The notes beneath the pieces are model-generated. The model did no database searches. It was not told where the DNA came from and saw only the letters and a list, made by a program, of their open reading frames with translations. From Margaritifera margaritifera (lineage: Eukaryota > Mollusca > Bivalvia > Unionida > Margaritiferidae), in assembly GCA_029931535.1 (NCBI GenBank), contig JAQPZY010001660.1, positions 6,022,001 through 6,086,000 of the forward strand: a stretch of 64,000 nt of DNA. The letters are read 5' to 3'. Every line of letters begins with the position of its first letter. The stretch's first letter is position 1. Below, in pieces: positions 44,671 through 55,530 of this stretch. A program made the position numbers and the translations under genes.

Positions 44671-45697
44671 ACAGGGTTCTCACACTTTTTAAAACAAAAC
44701 TTTCCTGGTCTTTTCTAGGGTTTTTTCCTGGATGAAATTTGTATTTTTAAGGTTCACTTGATGACCCTTATTGAATGAAATCAACAACATTTTGGCTAAG
44801 ATGAGAGTTTTTTCAGAAAAGAGTTGTTTTAAATTTTACAATAACCCTTAAAAAGTTATATACCTTTGTATAAAAAGGACTGATATTTTTTTTTTTTTAA
44901 ATCTACTGATGGCTGGTAAGTGCTTTCACATCTATTTTCAATTTGATTATGGACTGTCCATTTAATGCAATAATTTTTAAGAACACCAATAGTGTGGATT
45001 CTGCATTAAAAATAGTCCCAGTAGTCAGTAGATTTCTATGTATTTGGCAAGATCTGGTAGTAAAATTCACTGCAAAGTTGAGTTGTGGGTCGGAGTGGTG
45101 GCTAAGGGCACTATTGATAATAATGTTTAACACCATGTTCCCAGTGCTAACTTACAAATAATAAGCAAAGATTTATCACAATTCATGTTCGTTAACTTTA
45201 CATATCAAAAGGGGGAATAGGGGAAAATAAGCTTTATTATTATTTTTCTTAAACTTATCGAGATCACGTCGCACACAACCTGTGACACTAGACTCGTCTT
45301 CATACCTTTTACTTAGGAAAAGATTCCAATATGTATCTGACTATGGGCTAACCAGTCTACTTGACCAATCCAATCACCTGAGTACTTGGATTGACTATAC
45401 AAATATGTTTTCTGGAAGTACCCAAATGATCCATACAGTAATTGTACCTCAAATGACTGAAGAGTTCCACAAGCTCCGAAAATTCCAGTAAGAACTCAAT
45501 AAATTTAACACACTATCAGTTCAATTATGACTCAATTACATATTTTTTTCTGCAATCAAGTAGTGGCTGGAAATTCCTGATTTTTCCCCCGACTTTGATT
45601 AATATTTGCAAAAGTAAAAGACTTTTCCTGGTCGGGAACAAATCTATTCTTTCTCCTGACTTTTGCCAGATTTCCCAGTAGAATGGGAACCCTTTGT
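44671..45697. mobile_element. Possible ~1-kb DNA element with AGGGTTC ends
   Basis: The left end CAGGGTTCTCACACTTTTTA, then AACTTTCCTGGTC, faces a right part containing GACTTTTCCTGGTCGGGAAC and ending CCCAGTAGAATGGGAACCC. The inverted match (GGGTT-CTCA / GGGTTCCCA and CTTT-CCTGGTC) is imperfect and no clear target duplication was seen. Confidence 0.35.
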
Positions 45698-46149
45698 TAA
45701 CTTTTCATCATTTTTAGCCCCAAATCCATAAAAACATTACTGAAATGACAACTGAAATTAAGCTGACTTCAGTGTCACATGGTCTGTGCAAGCAGTAGCA
45801 TTGTTTACCTATATCACTTGAGAGTAGTCTGGTTTTTGGACATAACAATAAATAATCTTCTTAATCTTCAAAGTCTCAAAATATAGAGTCTTATATAAAA
45901 TGCAACAAGTCTTAAAAATATTACTAGTCTATAATTGTAAATAAGAAAACATTTGAAACACAGTACCAATTCATTCAATATTACCAGTAGTTAAATGATC
46001 TATCATATATGTAATTATACACATTACAGAATTATTATACGCATTATAGAATTATTATCCACAATATAGAATCATTACGCAACAAAAAAAAAAAAAATAT
46101 TTCAAGCACTTCAAAGTACTGGGCAAAACCGACTCAATTTCTATGTTTG

Positions 46150-46440
46150 ATATTTATAGTTCTATGGAATATTCTTCCACTGCATGTTAAGTCTGCAGAA
46201 AATATTACAATATTTAAGAAAAGATGTTATGAGCATGTACATGTTACTAATAGATTATAAGACAATTTAGTATTGATAGTACTAACGACATGTTATACTA
46301 AACAGTAATTACTATTAACTTGTTGTATGGTGTACATTGTTAAACTGTCCTCTTAACTCATTGTCCCCACATGCCACATTTTTTGCATCATGAGGCAGTA
46401 CAAAATCATGAATAAGTAACAACCATGTGCTAACTGTGCA
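46150..46440 (+). mobile_element. LINE reverse-transcriptase C-terminal fragment
   Basis: After a one-base shift at about 46164, the plus strand reads WNILPLHVKSAENITIFKKR then CYEHVHVTNRL and a stop. This is the LWNSLP…IR-x-x-x-x…FK block that ends CR1/jockey-like ORF2 proteins. Non-coding 3' sequence follows to about 46440. Confidence 0.6.
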
Positions 46441-46544
46441 ACAACTGGTACAGACTCACTATAAAAGTCATGCCTAAAAGTTATTAATCTATGTGCAAAT
46501 GCAGGCAAGACTATAAAACCAGCCAGGTGAAGAAATTTTAATAC

Positions 46545-46720
46545 CTATTTGCTGACGATCTCCCACTTTCATTTTCAGAAAGGGGCGTGAGACTTGGTGG
46601 CAAGTGGCGGCGTGGGATCTCAGGAGTAGAGAAATCTATCAATAGTCCCTGACCATCTTCGTCTGTGTTTGTGTCATATTCATTATACGTGAAGGCGCTT
46701 GCTTCTGAGGCTTCCTGCAC
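46545..46720 (-). CDS. RAB11FIP3/4: Rab11-FIP exon, acidic linker (58 codons + 2 nt)
   Basis: The acceptor is TTTGACAG and the donor AG|GTATTA. The exon is 176 nt, starts in phase 0 and leaves AG, which the next exon completes to serine. It encodes VQEASEASAFTYNEYD…, then …GLLIDFSTPEIPRRHLP, then PSLTPLSENESGRSSANS: an acidic, Ser/Pro-rich segment with no predicted domain. In vertebrate FIP3/FIP4 the stretch between the EF-hands and the coiled coil is similarly acidic, low in complexity and poorly conserved, so the assignment rests mainly on the phase chain and the strongly matching next exon. SLTPLSE offers a proline-directed phosphorylation site (T-P), but that is inference only. Confidence 0.8.
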
Positions 46721-47454
46721 CTGTCAAAGAAAAAGAGAATCTTACAAATGAGTCAAACAATTTCCATCTTTTGCTCGAGCAAAAGATGAAAATTATTCAG
46801 TTTCATAAATTTCATATGACATGGGCACAAATGTAAGATTCTATTTACTAAATGACGAAATATGATTATTTTATTTAACCAAACCACAGAATAGTGTAGT
46901 AAAATGACTTTGATATAAATTTGGATGCCTCAGTCATTTCACCTTTCCTTTGCATGATGTTATGATGTCATTTGTGATGTCATGAGGTGTTATTACACGT
47001 TACATATGGGAAAATTATGATATGGGTATATTAACGAATAATACAGTACACAACTGATAAAAGGAAATTAGCTATAAGTTATAGTTAGCAACATTACATT
47101 TTGCAATTTCAGCTATTTGCAACATAACATTTTTGTGATGTGCTCACTGGCAATACACATATTGCATAGCTATGTTGTTATCAGTGTGGATAAAAATTTT
47201 GCTAATTTAATTGTCTTGTGTTATGTATATTGAATTTATAATATGTGTCCAAGATTGTAAGTTGTACTTTAGTCATATTATGGTCATTATGTAAACAACA
47301 TGTTTACATAGCATTTTAGTTCAAGGACAGTTTTGTTAGCAGCTTGACTGTTATTTCCAATGTCTTGTTGTGACAAAAGTCAGGTACGCAAAGTAATTTA
47401 CCATAAAAATTACTCATATTCTGATGTGAGAATTGTCAGGTACACCTTTATGTA

Positions 47455-47480
47455 TATCTATATATATCTATATATATATA

Positions 47481-47573
<93 letters not shown>

Positions 47574-47600
47574 ATCTATCTATCTATATATATATATATG
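47455..47600. repeat. (TA)n/(TATC)n microsatellite
   Basis: About 110 bp of TA repeats with two TATC runs. It generates Tyr/Ile-rich open frames that are not genes. Confidence 0.97.
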
Positions 47601-48159
47601 GGCCTAGTAAACAAGAGATCCTTCGGGTTCTGTAAGTCTTGTTCTAAACATCAGTCTGTAAAGAAGCTATTTTAATAATCAGATGTTACAGTTGTGAAAA
47701 CCAGATATAATTCAGAGAGGGGAATTATTTATTTAAAATATTCATTGGAAATACTAAAGTGCTCATAGATTTTAGGACTTTTATTTAGGGATTTATGTGA
47801 ATTCATTCAAAACATTCTGGATTACATCATTGTGGTACATCAGGACATTCAAGACTTGTACATCAGGACATTCAAGGCTATTGGAATTCATTCGGAACAT
47901 TATATATTTCTGGACTTGTGATTAGAGCGCTTAGGATTATTTGGACTTTAATTCACGTTATTGTTAAGTGTCTTTTGAATTTTCACTTTGTCAAGAAATA
48001 AATTGCTTGTTGATTTTACTTGATTTTGTTGGTTTCACTTTCTTTCCGTTACATATTTTCAGGCCATAGAGTCATAACACTTGTTAAAGAGATAACAATT
48101 CTCTTGATTTACACTGCTTGGTGGCATTTGACTGACAGATTTGGTGAAGTCTATGGAAA

Positions 48160-48312
48160 TTTTTACATAACCATTGAAATTTGGTGTGCTATTTTGCATA
48201 GTTACATAACCATTGAAATTTGATGTGCTTTTTTCATAGTTACATAATCACTAAAATTTGATGTGATTTTTTCATAGTTACATAACCATTGAAATCTGAT
48301 GTGATTTTTTCA
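48160..48312. repeat. ~39-bp tandem repeat, four copies
   Basis: Unit TTACATAACCATTGAAATTT + GATGTGATTTTTTCATAG, with small length changes. Confidence 0.9.
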
Positions 48313-48659
48313 GCTTTTGAAGTATAAAACTTGCACACAAACAAAATACAAGTTTATATGGAGTAAACATTGTATGGTGCCTTTTGTGGGGCATGGTGCC
48401 TTTTGTGGGTTATCATTTTGCTAGCAAGGTTGGTGGTGTATGAAAATGTACCATACCCTGAAAGAAATTAAAGATGCCATCATTATTTCTTTTTAGGGGA
48501 GTGAAGAAGGTGACGAGACCAGTTCAGCAGAACACAATGTTTTGCCTAAAACTTTGCTCTTGTGTACTGTGAATTCATTTATTTTCATGGGCATCAATTT
48601 TCATGGTTTGGTTGAGTAAAAAGATTACATTTTCATTGGTACTAAAATTCATTAATTGG

Positions 48660-48935
48660 GAATGGTGTGCTATTATTACCATGGAAGGATTAATTGTGGA
48701 TGGTGTCCTATTATTTTCATGGAATGATTAATTTGGGATGGTGTTCTATTATTTCCATGGAGGAATTATTTGGGGATGGTGTCCTATTATTTCCATGGAA
48801 GGATTCATCGGGGATGGTGTCCGATTATTTCCATAGAAGGATTATTTGGGGATGGTGTGCTATTATTTCCATGGAAGGATTAATTGAGGATGGTGTTCTA
48901 TTACATGTATTTCCATGGAAGGATTATTCGTTGGT
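48660..48935. repeat. 39-bp minisatellite, about seven copies
   Basis: Unit GGATGGTGTCCTATTATTTC + CATGGAAGGATTAATTGGG. The period is a multiple of three, so open frames over it are spurious. An unrelated 'TTCATGGG…' stretch precedes it. Confidence 0.93.
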
Positions 48936-49524
48936 TCTTTAAATTCAGTTAGTAGAAACCACAAAATCCCTGACAACGGTATCCCATGAAAATATTTTGA
49001 ATTCACAGTATGCTATATAATTTTAAAACTTCAAAGAAAAAATGGTCATGCTCTTGCTGATGCCTCTACTGGACATATTCTCAGATACATGATTGCAGGA
49101 TTCATGCCAAATTCTAGAACTCTGTATCAAAAAACAATTAACCAAATGCACATCATTTTTGCAAGCCCTACATTGTTTACTTCGTTCAATCTTCCATATA
49201 TTTAGAAAATTCTCTCTTTTGTTTCAAATCAGGAAGGGTAGAATTTTCCCCCTACATTTTCAGTTTAAGAATATACCCTACCTATATCTTGCTGCCACTG
49301 AAAAAAAAAGATACCCATGTCTTGCTATCTGCTACTGCAGACAAGACAAACACAAAGGTCAGGGTCAGAATGTTGAACCCATGCTCAAAGCTTTGGTATA
49401 AAACTACTTTTATTCAAATGTTTATCTTCTGTGTTTGTACCTAGACCTCAAGGTCAAAGGCATTACAAAAAATTTTGCAAAAAGAAATTACTTTGCTTCA
49501 TTAATAAGTTGTCCAAAATATGAA

Positions 49525-49770
49525 CAGAATCCATCAAACAGTATAAGGAAACATAATCTAATGAATCTAATCTAACAGAATCCATCAAACAGAATAAGGA
49601 AGCATAATCTAATGAATCTAATCGAACAGAATCCATCAAACAGTATAAGGAAGCATAATATAATGAATCTAATCTAACAGAATCCATCAAACAGTATAAG
49701 GAAGCATAATCTAATGAATCTAATCTAACAGAATCCATCGAACAGTATAAGGAAGCATAATCTAATGAAA
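49525..49770. repeat. 51-bp minisatellite, five copies
   Basis: Unit CAGAATCCATCAAACAGTAT + AAGGAAGCATAATCTAATGA + ATCTAATCTAA at 49525, 49576, 49627, 49678 and 49729. The seed CAGAATCCAT…AAGGTAAGCA also occurs once at 50269-50295, within a related repeat unit with CAAGGTCAAAGTGT and GAGTACATGT motifs. Confidence 0.95.
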
Positions 49771-50620
49771 AACTTGTACTGAAAATTTTAATCTGAACCT
49801 TATATGTCAGTGACCTTCGTTTCAAGGTCAAAGTGTCAGAGAGAAGTAACCTTTTCTCTCTAATGAGCCATATTGAGTACATGTGTGAAGAAATTCCATT
49901 ATTGCCAGTATCAAAATGGTGCAAACAATCAATGCCTAACAGAGTCATAATATCTGAACACGAGCTACCAAATGACATCCATTCACCAGGTGTATAGTTC
50001 AAACACGGTATTGCTGAACGCTATATATAATCTGTAAATTTGACTGTCTGTCACCTGCCAGTGTTGTGAAATCGTGACTGCATCAGCAGTGCTTGTTCGT
50101 GCTAAATTTTTGTTCACTGTACAAGGTTATGGAAATATAATCAAACATAAAACTAATAAAAAACTGAGTTCAAATCTTCAATGTCTGTGAACTTGGCCCC
50201 AAGCTCAGAGTGTTGTAATGAATGGTCTTTGTTCTATAACAAGGCACTCTGAGTACATGTATAAACAGAATCCATGAAAGGGTTAAGGTAAGCAAATGAA
50301 AAACTGTAACCTGGAAGCTTAACAAAACTGTCGATGCTATCACTGCCATCATAAAAATTGATTACAATATCTTTACCACAAATAGACAGTTGCCCCATCC
50401 ACTCTCTGTATTAGTTTATGATAATTACCTTTTTTTCAAATAATAAACTGCCTGAAATGTACTCCTCATACTTATTACCTGATCAATTGTGTAAATAACC
50501 TTTTCTCATTATAATCAAGTAGGGAGCAATGCCATTTTAACTGGTGTATAAAATACATCCAGCTGTGAACCATGTACATGTAGATCTACTGTAATATAAT
50601 GGGCCATTGACTCGTGGTAA

Positions 50621-50623
<3 letters not shown>

Positions 50624-50700
<77 letters not shown>
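50624..50700. repeat. (TAA)n-(TTA)n palindromic microsatellite at a LINE 3' end
   Basis: About 12 AAT units followed by about 14 ATT units form a 76-bp perfect AT palindrome. The TTA half is the tail of the minus-strand LINE that ends at about 50701. Confidence 0.95.
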
Positions 50701-50701
<1 letters not shown>

Positions 50702-51540
50702 CATCATACTTTATTTTCAACTCATGTAACCAAAATTCTTAGCTAATCTCACATAAGGCCCTCAGGGGCATACAACATTCTATACATATACACAATATTT
50801 ATAAAATAAAGAAAGAATGAACATATTAATGACAGATTAATGTCACATGAATAGTTCACTTAAAACTTGCAATGTTCATACATGTGCATCAGTGTAACAT
50901 GTTTGCATCTGATTTATGCATACGCATAAGAACAAAGGTGAAACTGTTGTAATATTTGTCGAGAGACATTATTTGTTTCGGTAGTTGAAATAGCCTGATT
51001 TGAACACAGCAAGACGGTCAGACTGTTTTAGTTCAAGTTGTAGCTGATTTCATTCCAAAGATCCTGCATATGTAAAAGTCTTTTTCAAAGCTTTAGTTCT
51101 TGGTCTTGGTATTTTAAACACAGGTTTGATGCTGATCTTAATGTGTACACAGAGGCAGTATTGCTGGTGTGGACAAGGATATCATTCTGGTAAAGAGGTG
51201 TTCAATTATGAAGGACTTTATAAACCAAAATACATCTATGGTGTTATATGAAATTCTTTTCTTAAAAGGGAGCCAGTTTAAAGAATTGAACATGTCAGCA
51301 GATGGTGTCATTGGATCGACATCTAGTATAATTCTATCTGTACACTTTTGAAGCTTGATTATACAATTAATATTAGTTTGTGTGCATGAACCCCATACTG
51401 TGCACAGTAGTCCTAGTTTGTGTGCATGAACCCCATACTGTGCACAGTAGTCCATAACAGGTATTATGTAAGTTGAATAGAATAGTTTCCTTACATGTAT
51501 AGCATTGTTTAGCAAGCCACTCATGTTCTGTAAGTATTAT
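50701..51540 (-). mobile_element. LINE ORF2 C-terminus and 3' UTR (CR1/L2-like)
   Basis: The minus strand reads LFYSTYIIPVMDYC, then (after an in-frame 39-bp duplication) WGSCTQTNINCIIKLQKCTD, RIILDVDPMTPSADMFNSLN and WLPFKKRISYN. Further down it reads KPVFKIPRPRTKALKKTFTY and AGSLEWNQLQLELKQSDRLA, then a stop. This is the thumb/C-terminal region of CR1/L2/jockey-type reverse transcriptases. The 3' UTR (…CCCTGAGGGCCTTATG…AATAAAGTATGATGATT) ends in a TAA-type tail. It may be the 3' half of the element at 53880-55530. Confidence 0.78.
51374..51452 (-). repeat. 39-bp in-frame duplication inside the LINE
   Basis: AGTTTGTGTGCATGAACCCC + ATACTGTGCACAGTAGTCC occurs twice back to back. In the minus frame it inserts 13 residues between DYC and TVWGSC. 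Confidence 0.9.
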
Positions 51541-51766
51541 ATGTCATTTACCCATAAGGCAATGCGCCTTTGGCCATATTGTTTTCAGACAAACAGATGA
51601 TATAGCGTTCAGCAGACCTTAATGTTATTTTCATCTTTTTCTAAGTGATAACTTTTGTGTGCTGTCCAAGTGGGACTTTTAAATAATGGTTGTGAAACAC
51701 TTTTGACTGACTGTTTCCTGCCTCTATACATTGTTTGACCCTGCAAAGATATATGAGGATAAATAA

Positions 51767-51820
51767 TAATAATAATAATAATGATGATAATAATGATAAT
51801 AATAATAATAATAATAATAT
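51767..51820. repeat. (TAA)n microsatellite
   Basis: Interrupted TAA/TGA repeats, probably the tail of another retroelement. Confidence 0.93.
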
Positions 51821-52450
51821 GCTCCTTGTATGATTCAGTTGTAAACCTTTGGTAGTGATTTACAACAATAAAGTACATTTTGATAATACAAATTCTTTAA
51901 ATGTGGCCATTTTGAATAGAGTAAACAAACAAACCCTTTCAAATTCGATCTTAAACACCCCACACCCCTCTGAAAAATCCAGTGATTTTAACTGGCAGTA
52001 AAAAATGTTTTCCCCATGTTAGAGCAGAAGCTACTTCATCATTTAATTGTCATTCTGTTACAGAAATGATACAAGGACTCCAGGGCCTGGACTGATTCAA
52101 AGACTCTATTAGTTCACAGGTCTTGTTTTTTTATTACATACTTTAAAAAAAATGATTAAACAATAATATGTTGTGAGGTAATGAACTGGAATTCGGGCAG
52201 GTAGAAGTCCAGCGGAATGCAGGTCGTTTTGTAACTGGGATGTTTTGTACCCAGTATTTCTACACATGCTATTGTATTTTCCATTAACATTTGTTGTATT
52301 TAATAGAAAAGAATTATGATTGTTTATCATTATGTATTTTTATTGTTAAAAATGAAAAAGAACTCAAATAAATTTTTTAAAGTACAATAAAATGACACAA
52401 TCAGAAAAATATATAAAGAGTCTAAAATGGATCTTAAAATAACAAATGTA

Positions 52451-52628
52451 CAGTAAAACTTGTCTTGAGAGACCACTGCTATGAGAGACCACCTGTCTTG
52501 AGAGACCAGGATCTCCATGCACAGATTTATTGATTATATAGTGTTATGACCTGTTATGAGAGACCACCTGTCTTGAGAGACCATTTTTTTTTGGCAGAAG
52601 GGGTGGTCTTTCAAGACAGGTTCTACTG
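52451..52628. mobile_element. TA-flanked MITE with CTTGAGAGACCACC repeats
   Basis: Left end CAGTAAAACTTGTCTTGAGA, right end CTTTCAAGACAGGTTCTACTG; TA at 52449-52450 and 52629-52630. Internal copies of ACCACCTGTCTTGAGAGACC alternate with TATGAGAGACC. It belongs to the widespread Tc1/mariner-like 'CAGTAGAACCTGTCTTAA' MITE type. Confidence 0.75.
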
Positions 52629-53147
52629 TATACATAAGTATTATAGTGCATAAAATCACAAGAATAAGTTTATAAATAGTGTTTAAGACATTTAAGAACA
52701 GAACAGCTTAACATATAGGTTGTTAGGCAGCAACAAAAGTATTTACAAAGCAATCAATCAGACCGGGATTTTTATCCGGCAATTTCAAAAGATGTTTTTA
52801 TAATTTAATTTCACACATTCTTTGGTAATGTTTTTACTAGAACATATACTACTATAATTATCACCTAATGATTATTCTAAATACTGCTTCATTATCTTGA
52901 TTAAAAGTTAATTTGCGCTATTCTTTTTCTCCAAGTATGGTATTTTATAATTTATATAATGGTACTGGCCCGCCATATTATAATCTGTTTGTCCGAAGCT
53001 GGGGCTACATTCTATTTTTAGATATGAGGTTGTGATCTGTGATATCACACGAGGGCCACTGCTAAACAACGCTAGATATTTTTGCAGTAGTGTTAGTTTG
53101 GAGGCCATAATGTTCCAGACATGATCTATGTGATGATTCCAATAGTA

Positions 53148-53840
53148 AGGGTGTAGGACAAAATCCCCCTAGGACAGAATCACCCCCCAGCAAAATGAAA
53201 GATAGGACATAATCCCCTCCCCCGGAGTAAGTTTAGCCCTTTGTAAACTTTTAAACTGTCACAAATATACATCTATACTGGTAACTTGTTTTTAGTATGT
53301 TATGATTATAGAATCGGGTTAAAAGATCTGGTACTGGCCTATTTTGAAACGGGACAGGGGAAGAAAAAAAGAAATTTGACATATCATCAATATACCTCAT
53401 ATTTAATTTAATTATGGAATTTCATGTATATCCAATAAAATTATGACTTAGTTTTTAAATACTTCACAAAATATAACAATAATGGTCAAATACAGTAAAT
53501 TCAGTACTTGTTCCATCTTTATGCTAGTAATACTCTATTTCCAATGCATGCAGTGCCCCACAACTATCAGGGTTTCATCCATGGTCTTCAGGCCCACAAA
53601 CACATAGAAACACGTATATATGTGGCTTAATCTAACCCACACACCATACATCTTTTATCTACTCAAGGTAAACAGACCCAAAACTACAAAGGGCCCAAGC
53701 CAACATACAAAGATGTATTTTTGTAGTGCTTTAAAAGTTTTAAAAAGGGTTAAACTTAGACTGGGGGTGGGGATTATGTCCTATCTTTCATTTTGCTGGG
53801 GGGGATTTTGTTCTAGGGGATTTTGTCTGTACGCCATTTA
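53148..53840. mobile_element. ~690-bp DNA element with ~100-bp inverted ends
   Basis: The left arm (GACAAAATCCCCCTAGGAC…CCCCAGCAAAATGAAAGATA, GGACATAATCCCC…AAGTTTAGCCCTTT) is mirrored at 53722-53840 (…GGGGATTATGTCCTATCTTT, CATTTTGCTGGGGGGGATTT, TGTTCTAGGGGATTTTGTC) with about 85-90% identity by eye. The centre is AT-rich and non-coding. Its right edge lies about 60 bp from the end of the LINE reverse-transcriptase fragment. Confidence 0.75.
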
Positions 53841-53879
53841 GTACATGTATATTCATCATTTAAGGACAATCAAATGATA

Positions 53880-55530
53880 TTTTGCATGGATAGTCTGTTT
53901 TATGTTCCCACTATCACTGCAGTGGTCTTTTTGGTATTTATATACATTCCCTTGTCTTGACACCATTTACTGATATGATTAAGATCATGCTGCAACTGTT
54001 CTTTGATTGTGTGGCTATTTTGACCTGATGTGTGGAATGTTTCATCATCTGCATATATACCAGTCTCAGTGTTTTCTGTATGCAACATTGGCAGGTCATT
54101 AATGTAAAAGAGAAATAAGATAGGTACTAGGACTGGGCCCTGAGGCACACCATATTTTATATGACCAGGACTTGATAGAGTACTGTTTAGTTGCACTTGC
54201 TGGGTTCTGTCACTAAGATAAGATTGTATCTAGGAAATGGTTTTTGAACTGAAATTGTAGTAAACTAGCTTCCTAATAAGATTGTTATGGTCAACAAAGT
54301 CAAATGTCTTCTTTAGATCTAAAAAGATTGATCATATTATGTTACCCTTATCAATCTCTTGAAGCCATTTATCAATTATCTTTATTAGCGCAGTAAGACA
54401 CGAGTGGTTTGATCAAAAGCCTGATTGATGTTGATGTAGGAGGTCATTTGTTTGTAAGAAAGTACTGATTTGTTTTGCAACATATTTCTCAATAATTTTG
54501 GAAATGGTGTTTAGGACCAAAATGGGTCTGTAATTTTCTGGAAGATCTTTCTCATTGCCCTTATGTAATGGTGTAATTCTTGCCCTCTTTAAGGTATAAG
54601 AAAATGCATTACATCTTAGGCTTAAGTTTATAATGTGTACTATTGACTTGTGTATTATATTAGGACTTAGTTTTAACAATTTAGGACCTATACCAACTAC
54701 CGCTGTACCTTTTGAGTATTAAGATTTTTGAGATAGTGCCATACATCTTCATTTGTCATTTCCATTATTTCTAGTTTGTTTTCTAGGTTGTTCTGAAGTT
54801 TGAAGCCCACATATTCTTCAAATTTTGTATAGTCTGGTGTTGGGTCATTTAGTGTGATATCATTAGTACAACTGTAGAAATGGCTATTTAGATCAGTGGT
54901 GTCAAACATACAGCCCGAGGACCCATTATTTTATTATTATTTATATAAAATCTGGCCCACCATAGCAAATGAGTTTGACACCCCTGATTTAGATGCTCAG
55001 CTATGTCTTTTGTGTCGGACAGGATCTTATTGCCATTTTTCATTTCAGTTGGAAAACCTGGATTTTCTTTGGAATGTAATTCATTTTTATATTTCCAAAG
55101 AGTCCTAGGGTCTTTGTTTTGGTTTACTGCTACTTTGAAATAGGCTTGTTTTGATTTCCTCATAAGAATCCATGTTTTGTTTCGCCATAATCTGTAATCT
55201 CCCTCATTTCTTTGTTTGTGATATTGATCTCATAGCTTTCTAGCAGTTTGGATTTTCTTATTATGCCTATGAGGCTGTCTGTGTATTTTTATTCTTTTAT
55301 GTTTTTGTGGAGCATGTTTATCAAGTATATCTAAGAATTTTGAGTAAAACATATCAAGACTTTCATCTGGGTCCTCACATTCCAAAATTTCTTCAAATGA
55401 TGCATTAGGTAAATCTAGTAGAAAATTATTGTCATTACAAATTTTTTTATAACATCTGTATTTCATTTCTAAATGCTTTCCCTCCTTTGGAGTATTTAAA
55501 CCAATCTTGTGAGTATGACACACTGGATAG
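53880..55530 (-). mobile_element. LINE ORF2 reverse transcriptase, decayed (CR1/jockey-like)
   Basis: The minus strand from 55523 carries a post-endonuclease linker (FLDILDKHAPQKHKRIKI), a Lys-rich segment (RKSKQAYFKVAVNQNKD), then RT blocks ARITPLHKGNEKDLPENYRP, SKIIEKYVAKQISTFL…HQSGF, a degenerate D-LKKTFD block, GVPQGPVLVPILFLFYINDL, YADD with flanking ETGIYADDETF, and LNHISKWCQDKGMYINTKKT. Stops follow HQSGF, interrupt GNII-SIF and follow TIS, so the copy is dead. A 93-bp hAT MITE sits in it (54894-54986). The endonuclease is absent. Confidence 0.85.
54894..54986. mobile_element. hAT-type MITE with perfect 8-bp target duplication
   Basis: The element begins CAGTGGTGTCAAAC and ends GTTTGACACCCCTG (13 of 14 inverted). 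Target duplication ATTTAGAT is exact on both sides (54886-54893 and 54987-54994). Internal CAGCCCGAGGACC and TCTGGCCCACCATAG complete the pattern of the 'GTGTCAAACTCAT…GGGCC' elements found in many animals. It is inserted in the LINE open frame; taking it out with one target copy rejoins …AEHLN-SHFYS…. Confidence 0.9.

Larger units (their letters stand above)
44302..46544. other. Intron 44302-46544
   Basis: Holds a possible inverted-end element (44671-45697), an A-run at 46084-46097 and a LINE C-terminal fragment (46150-46440). Nothing else recognised. Confidence 0.5.

Noticed and set aside
47360..47675. Tyr/Ile-rich open frames
   Set aside because: They are (TA)n and (TATC)n microsatellite translations.
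49463..50002. 179-residue minus-strand open frame with LDYASLYCLMDSVRLDS repeats
   Set aside because: It is the translation of a 51-bp minisatellite; the period is a multiple of three, which keeps any frame open.
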